Shown here one piece after another: positions 1 to 8,476 of a DNA stretch of 22,500 nt (position 1 is the first letter of the stretch; each line of letters opens with the position of its first letter). The DNA comes from Chrysomallon squamiferum (lineage: Eukaryota; Mollusca; Gastropoda; Neomphalida; Peltospiridae), in NCBI GenBank assembly GCA_012295275.1, contig CM022679.1, positions 3,260,912 to 3,283,411 on the forward strand, written 5' to 3'. The position numbers were made by a program, and so were the translations under genes. The notes beneath the pieces are model-generated. The model was given only the letters and a program-made list of their open reading frames with translations. It was not told the origin of the DNA and did not search any database.

Positions 1-114
1 GTTCTCAGCCCTCCACCATCTCTCGCCTCTGCTGTCAAGTAGTAATCATCAGTCTCTTCGCGATCTAGTCGAGCAGCCACGTAGATAGTCCCTGTTGTGT
101 TGTCTATACGAAAC
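1..114 (-). CDS. Cadherin exon 15 (cut by the window edge): EC5
   Basis: Acceptor TTGCAG|GTTTCG; the frame continues from phase 2 and runs open to position 1. It reads RFRIDNTTGTIYVAARLDRE then ETDDYYLTAEARDGGGLR. FRIDNTTGTIYV and LDREE are standard EC words. The exon 3' end is not in the window. Its third positions are richer in G+C than the surrounding intron. Confidence 0.94.
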
Positions 115-147
115 CTGCAACAGAGACTGACTGCATTACATCAGTGT

Positions 148-179
<32 letters not shown>

Positions 180-187
180 ATTTGTTT

Positions 188-225
<38 letters not shown>

Positions 226-3200
226 TTGTTTTAGTTTATGTGTGTATGTGTGTGTGTTTGTGTATTCACTTCAGTGTATATGTACGGATGTTGGTGTGTC
301 TTTGATTGTATGTGTTTTTGAGTGTATGTATGTGGGTGTGTGTGTATTTACTTCAGTGTGTGTATGTATATTTGTTTCAGTATGTGTGTGTGATTGTGTT
401 TGTGTATTCACTTCAGTGTATATGTACGTGTGTTGGTGTGTCTGATTGTATGTGATTTTGAGTGTATTTGTGTGTGTCTGTGTGTGCTTCAGTGTATATC
501 TATGTATAGGTTTGTGTGGGTGTGCACATATTTGTTTCAGTATAAATGTATGAATGTGTGTATGTGTGCTTCAGTGTATATATATGTATAGGTGTGTGTG
601 GGTGTGCAGGTGATTCCTATTGCTTATTTTGTTGGCAATTCATAAATATGCATTCAGAAATACATGCTCATTTGATCTTGAATAGATAGACACAGAACAA
701 CAAGCACATTCACATTCACACAAATGCAAAAAACAAACCTGAACAAAGAATAAATGAAATAAAACAGAATTACTGAATTACTAATGAATGATTAAAAAAA
801 AACATACCTTTTATTTCCTCCTCGGATAGCATAGGACACGTGTCCAAACACACCAGAATCTTCATCAGTGGCCTGTTTTTAAAAATAAATAAAAACATGA
901 TAGTGATTCTGATAATATTTTGACGATCATAAATAAAATAATTAGTGCAAAGGGATTAAGAACTGTAAACCAAACTGATCTGAATTACAATCTGCTGTAT
1001 AATTTGTTATATATTTTTATTTTATTTTATTTATTTATCGTTCTATTTACCTTATCTTACAGTTTTCTTTAAAATTTTCTTTAATATTGTTTTGTTTACT
1101 TATTTCTTTTTTGCTTTAATTTTCTTTTGTTGTTTGTTTGTTTATTTTTCTTTCCTCTTTTTTTTTCTAAAAAGTTTGAAAACTTTTAACATCTCCAGAT
1201 AATTAAATATATTTTATAATTCTTTGGAAAATTTATAATACCAACAAGCTTAATAATTGTTAAAAAAAGACTTTAATATCGTTACTTACTTTTAACGTAA
1301 CAACACTGGAATTAACAGGTGCATTTTCTTTGACAGTCAGGTAATAAGACTCGTTAGTGAAGACAGGTACATTGTCGTTCATGTCTTCAATGTAGAGAGT
1401 AACAGTCGCAGTGCTGGAATGATGTTCCTCTGTGTCTACCTCTCTTGCTACCACCTAGTAACAATAATGAATAAAATTAGGTATAAATAAGTGAAACTGT
1501 TAAAAAAAAAGAGATTATTTAAATATATTCAAAATTTGTTTTCGTTTTTTTATGGTTCATTATTATTATTATTAAAAACCCAAAACAAACACCTAAAATA
1601 ATGTAAAATGAAATCTAAAAGATTTTTTTTTTTTATTTCCTTTTTCTTGATTGTTCCTTTTTTGTACTATTTACAAGAAAATGCAAAACATTTTATAAAA
1701 GAAGAAATTTAAAACAAAAAAAAAATAATTCTATATAATTTATATAATAAAATGCAAAACAAAATAATTGTTTTTAAAAAAGAAATTAAAAAAAAAAGAA
1801 AAAAAAAAAAAAAAAATAAGAAATAAAAAATAATATATATAAAATGAATAATAAAATGAAAAAAAAAAAAAAAACACAAAATAGTACAATTTTTTTTTAA
1901 AATAAAATTAATAAAAAAAGATTTAAAAAAAATAAAAACAAAATTAAAAAAAATTAAATATAATAAAATTAAAAAAAAAAACATTAAATAAAATAACCCC
2001 AAAAAATATAAATGCAAGAAAAATATAAAATAAAATAAAATAAAAAAATGAAAAAAAGAAAAATAACAATAAAAAAAATAAAAAAGCAAAACAAAACTCC
2101 ATTAAACTGAAAAATAACAAAATATAATAAATTTATATAATAAAATGTAAAAATAAAAAATAAAAAAATAAATGAAACAAATTAAATATGTAGAATGCAA
2201 AAAAAAAAAAAACAGAAAAAAAGAAAGAAAGAAAAAAATTTAAATTAAAAATAGTTAAAAAAACCAAAAAAAAAAAGACATCAGAAAAACCCATTAAACT
2301 GTTAAATTTATAATAATAACCAAACTAGAAAAAAAAATATTTAATCAGATCTCTTGTAAAAAATGTCAAACCTGAAAAATGATGGATTTAGTTTTTTCAT
2401 AGTCCAAGTCTTGTGAGGAGTTAACTCTGATCAGAACTGTGGACTCTGAGAAGATCTCCTGTGGTAAGGTAGAAAACTGATAAAATGGCTGACCTCCTTG
2501 TTCTACAGACAGAGTGAAATGGCTGTTTGTTCCCTGTGGAATAAATAAATAAATAAAATAAATAGATAAATAAATAAATAACAAACCAATTTAAGTGTAA
2601 AAAATAAAATAATATGAATTTTAACAATACATTTTTATGTTTTGACAATAAACCACATATGTATTTGATGACTTAACAAGTAACTGATCTCTTTGATTTC
2701 ATGAATATTCATAGAACTCATCATCACACACAATCTATTCTACCTGATCAGCATCAGACACTCGCATGACTCCACCCATAAAAGTGATTGGCACATTGTT
2801 TTGCATATTCTCAAGAATGGTGGCATTGTAGCTGCTGTTGCTGAAGGTTGGTGCATTGTCGTTGACATCTCTTACAGTGATTGTCACCAGTGTTGTAGCT
2901 GATGTTTTACCTTTATTCACCTGTCCAGCAGGAATAACTTCAGATGCCTGTAAAATAAATAAAACATATGTTTGATATGTGTGTAGAGCTATAGAAATAT
3001 GTTTTCTACATACATGATAATCTAAATGAATGTTATATTCAAGGGGGATGGAGTAAAACTAAGCCAATAAGTGTATTTCACGGGGAAAAGTTTATTTGTT
3101 TTTGAAGAAGACAATGCAAATAAATGAGTATGAATAACAATAAATTTCAAGTGATGGATGAATATTATTATTTTTTTTTTTCTGTTATGATTAAAACGTC

Positions 3201-4945
3201 ATATGCAAAAGAAGATTATATCTATATTTTTAAGTGTCTGTATGTGTGTTATATATAACTATATGTTAAAATGTTGCAGTCTAGTTATGTAAATTTGAAG
3301 CAAGTGAGTATCTGTGTTACCTCAACATACATGGCGTACACACCACCACGGTTACTGACGCGTGGATCGTCTCGGTCCAGTGCAGACTTCACTGTGATCC
3401 ACCCAGTGTTTGCATCTATGTTAAAGTGATCATCAATACCTGCAAACAATAGTAATAACAGTAGTAATAGTAATATTAATAGTAATAGTAATAATAGTCA
3501 TAATAATAACAGTAATAGTAATAATAATAATAGTAATAGTAATAATAATAGTAATAATCATAATAACAGTAATAGTAATAATAAAAGTGATAATAGTAAT
3601 AATAGTCATAATAACAACAATAATAGTAATAGTAGTAATAATAATAACTAATAATAATAGTAATAATAGTAATAATAATAGCAATAATAATAGTAATAAT
3701 AATAATAATAGTAATAATAATAGTAATAATAACAATAATAGTAATAGTAATAATAATAATAATAATAGCAATAACATTAATACAGTAACAACAGAAATAC
3801 TAATGATTTAATCAATGTAGTGTTGTGGTAGTAGGAATAATAGTAGTTGTCGTAATAACTTAATAATAATTATAATTGTAACAGTAACAACAACAATAAG
3901 AAAATAATAATAATATTTTTAAATATATATAACTGAATTGTAGCAGTAGTGGTAATAATAATAATAATAATTACCTGGTAGGAACCTGTAAGTTATACTG
4001 TTTGGAATTCCGCGGTCACCATCCAAACCAGACACTTGATAAATTGGTGTACCCTAAATACACACACATATTGAAAAAAATAAATTAAAAAATTATAAAA
4101 CATAAAAATTAAAAACAGAGTGATAATAACTAACTAATTAATTAATTAAATAAAATTCACAACTACCTGCAAAAACAGTTTCGCTGTTAAGAGTCTAATG
4201 ATAAAAATGATTTGAGTTTTTTTAGAAAATCCATGTCACATGACACAGTACAACAGTTATGAGGAGGGTAACAAGAAGTAAACTGAAACACATTGAATTA
4301 TCTTTAGAAACAATTCATTCATCTCTAATCTCATCTCTAATAATAATGATGATGATGTTGGTGATGGTGACAGTAATGATGTTGTTGTTGATGATGAGTG
4401 TTTATATTACTTACAACTGTTACGTTTTCAGCCACCTCTACACTGTAGGGCAGATTAACAAAATAAGGGGGTGTATCTTGTACATCTATCACCTCAATGA
4501 GCAAATCTGCAGGATCACCTTCTAGACCCTCACCATCCTGTAAATAACATTTATAATGTTTTATTTTATAAGAAAATGTACACAGGTTCAGCATGTTACA
4601 TTAACTGCAAAATGATTAGTCCATGCAAAAAATTGAAAATTAATATTATTGCTTTATCATTATTTGTAAATCCCTAATGATTTATAAAAACAATTTTCTT
4701 TGTATATAATATAAATTAGCTTGTGTGTACGAATTGATAATCTAAATAGTTAAATGATGAAATTGAAAGAAAATAGTTCTTCTTTAATATGGACTAAATT
4801 AGAAAATAATTTTATAATAATATCTGATTAAAACTGACATTTATGAAAACGAAGCAAATCTTGAGAAATATTCCTAATCATAATACTGTTTTAATTTTAT
4901 TTATATAAATAACAAATCATAAAATGACACATACACACAGACATA

Positions 4946-4981
<36 letters not shown>

Positions 4982-5290
4982 AGTTTCTGTGATAATCTTG
5001 TTAGCTCACCACTGCTCTGATTTTAAACTGGTAGTAGTTGTGTTTTTCATAGTCCAGTTTTTTCTTCAGAGTTATCACCCCTGTTTGAGGTTCAATGGCA
5101 AATGTTGTACGGTATTCTTCATCAGCAGCCTGGGCATCAGTCTACAAAAACAACCAGAAATAAATAAATATAAATATAAATATAAATAATGATAAAATTG
5201 TTTTTATAAAAAAACAAAAACATACACAAACAATTAGAATAATAAACGAGAAAAGCCAGTATATATTCAAACGAAAAAAAAGAAGCAAAA

Positions 5291-5331
<41 letters not shown>

Positions 5332-6049
5332 CAACAAGAACATTAACAATAATAATGATAATAACAGTAATAATGAAAAAAACAAATAAATAAATAACAA
5401 AAGAGATAAATAACACACACACACAGACGCACACAGACACACACACAGACAGAATATCAACATGTTTTGTTCCACAAATTACAGTTTTCAGATTCTCACC
5501 ACCATGGAATAAGTAACTGTTCCTCCTCGGCCATTGTCAGGGTCATCAGCTCTGACCCCTGTGAACACCACAGACCCCGGTTCAACACTCTGCAAAGGAA
5601 GATCAGAAATGTTAATGATAATGATAATGTTATGATGAAGATGATGTTAACAATGATGAAAATGATGTTAATGATAATGAAGATGATATTAATTATTATG
5701 AAAATGATGTTAGTGATGATGAAGATGATGTTAATGATAATGATAATGATGTTGATGATGAAGATGATGTTAGTGATGATCAAGATGATGATATTATATT
5801 TAGGAAAATAAATAAAATAATAACAAACTCACCTCATTGACGACAGGTTTGTAAGGTAAATTTTTAAACTGTGGAGTCTCATCATTCACATCTTTGATAA
5901 ATATTGATAACCTGGCTGGAATCTGAACAATGTAAAATAATAATAATAATAATAATTATAATAATAATAGTAATAATAATAGCAAAAGTACTACTGCTGC
6001 TACTACTACTAATAATATAAATAATAATAGTAAAATTTATAATAATAAT

Positions 6050-6117
<68 letters not shown>

Positions 6118-6528
6118 TAAATTAAAATGTAAAAAAACCCTAATAAATAGCATAGCAACACAGTATAACATAATATAATAAATGACAACAATAATATCAA
6201 ATTTTTTTTTTAAAATGGCTATGATAACAATAATTAATTAATTAAATACGTAATACATACAGAGATACTTACATACACACACACACATACATATGTACAT
6301 ACATGTATATAATATACGTACACACATAAACACACAGAGGCACATACACATGCACACATTTATAAACACAAATAAATATAAACTTACTTCACTTGTGCTG
6401 TCATCTATTATAAAATATAACTTTCTTTCACCAGGTTCCTGCAATGAAATTACAAAATAAAATTTAAAACAAATCTAAATTTTTTAAAACATGCAAAGCC
6501 CCAGTAAGGATTACGTGTCCACAGCAAA

Positions 6529-6590
<62 letters not shown>

Positions 6591-7337
6591 CCATGTACAT
6601 ACACAATAAGTTATATGATAAACAAAATAATTATTTTTGCATATATTTAAATTAGTTTCATTTTGTTTTTATTTCTCTAAAAACAACAACCCCCAAAAAA
6701 CATTATCATCCACCAAATGAAAGTAAACAACAAACAAACAAAACAAAACAAAACAAAACAAAAAAACATTTAAATTTTAAAACTTTTGAAAATACGTTTA
6801 CTACAAAAATGATCATTAAAAATGGCTGCACGAGAAAAAGAAAAACGTGAAAACATACGAAGTCTCTGTCAAGTTTCCTGTTGAGTATGATGTCAACAAT
6901 CCACGTCACTTGGTCCAGTTTGCGGGGGGCACTCAGTCGAACCAGACGATCTTTCAGGGGGTCAGCGTCAGTGTCACGGAACGTGAGGGGGGCGGGGCCA
7001 TCAGTGTCCACTGCCGTGAAGTTACCGATAATTGTCCCTAGTTTAAAAAAAAAAAAAAAAAAAAAAATATTGTTAAATGATTCAGAAAACTTTTATACTT
7101 TGTATAGTTTTATTATTTTTATTATTATCATTATTATGTTTTTATTTATTTTTTATTTATTTATTTTTTACTTTTTTTTTTTTTTTTTTTTTGTGCATGG
7201 TTTTAACATTACTAGTATAAAGGTAACCAGGTATATGTAATTATTTGTGTGTTGGTCTTTTCTTAAAGAAGTAGCTGAAAACTAACACATTGTGTATGTA
7301 TAAGTTTAAATAGATTTACAAATGATGGATGTATATT

Positions 7338-7368
<31 letters not shown>

Positions 7369-7843
7369 GCTTATTTTTTTACTCTCTATATTGTAAGTAA
7401 ATAGTAATAATAATAATAATAATAATAAGAAGAATAATAATAATAATAATAACAATAATAACAGTAATAATAATCAACATATCAATAAATAAATAAATAA
7501 TTTATAACAAAATATATTAAAAAAAAAAAAAATGAATTAATTTATTTAAAAATAAATATATATATATAAATAAATAAAACCTACAAAAAAGTCACTAAAG
7601 ATGATAAAGAAACTTACCAACTGGAGTGTCTTCAGGTAAAATTAACACACCTGAGTTTTTTAATTGGGGTGGCATGTTACCTGTCACTGAAAAAAAAAAA
7701 AAGCATTTCAGAAAAATTTGATTATTCTTGTCAAGCAAACCTTCTGTAAATAAATATGTGTAAAACAAAATATAGATATGGATATAGATGTTCAGTTTTA
7801 AATATAAATAAATAAACAACAACAACAACAACAATAATAAAAA

Positions 7844-7874
<31 letters not shown>

Positions 7875-7960
7875 CATTATTCTTTGTTATTAAATTTATC
7901 AATCAATCAATAAATAATAAATTCAAATTCAAAAAGAAAAAAGTTATCTTTTCTTCTTCT

Positions 7961-7997
<37 letters not shown>

Positions 7998-8444
7998 AGA
8001 AAAAAGATTATAAGAAAAACTGATTTCACCCAGTGAAATATTAACAGCATGCCTAATTAAACAAAATCATGTGACAGTCAGCTGTGTATTAAACAAGCAA
8101 ACACTTGAGGGTATGGAAAGTTAACAGTCTGTAAGTAAAACAGAAACTGAACTCTGTGTTTATAAACCCTACCAGTGATGAATTTCAAAATCATTTCCTT
8201 TATAAACCAACGATAATAATAATGATAAAAATAATAATAATAATGAAAAAAAAAAAATAATAATATCAAAAACAACAATAAAAATGATAATAATAATTAA
8301 GTAAGTAACTAAATAAAAATAAAATAAAAAAATAAGAAGATAAGTTAATAAATAAACAAATAAATAAATAAATAAATATATATATATATAAATAAATAAA
8401 TAAATACCTTCAATAAATAAATAAACAGTAAATAAATAAATAAA

Positions 8445-8476
<32 letters not shown>

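Noticed and set aside
146-591. Plus-strand Cys/Val-rich open frames
   Set aside because: Translation of a TG-rich tandem array inside an intron; no start context, no domain, and periodic repeats explain the open frame.
1709-2089. 126-codon Phe/Leu/Ile-rich minus-strand frame
   Set aside because: Pure consequence of A-rich low-complexity DNA in intron 12, not a membrane protein.
3433-3811. Leu/Ile frame (minus) and Ser/Asn frame (plus)
   Set aside because: Both are readings of the same AAT/AGT repeat; the minus one runs out of exon 10 into the intron.
5496-5783. 95-codon minus-strand frame joining exon 6 to the 21-bp minisatellite
   Set aside because: The frame crosses the exon 6 acceptor (TTTGCAG) in a frame different from the cadherin reading; the exon frame gives clear EC2 sequence.
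6847-7240. Plus-strand frames over the GC-rich exon
   Set aside because: Antisense shadows of cadherin exon 3; the minus strand gives proper EC1 sequence with splice sites.
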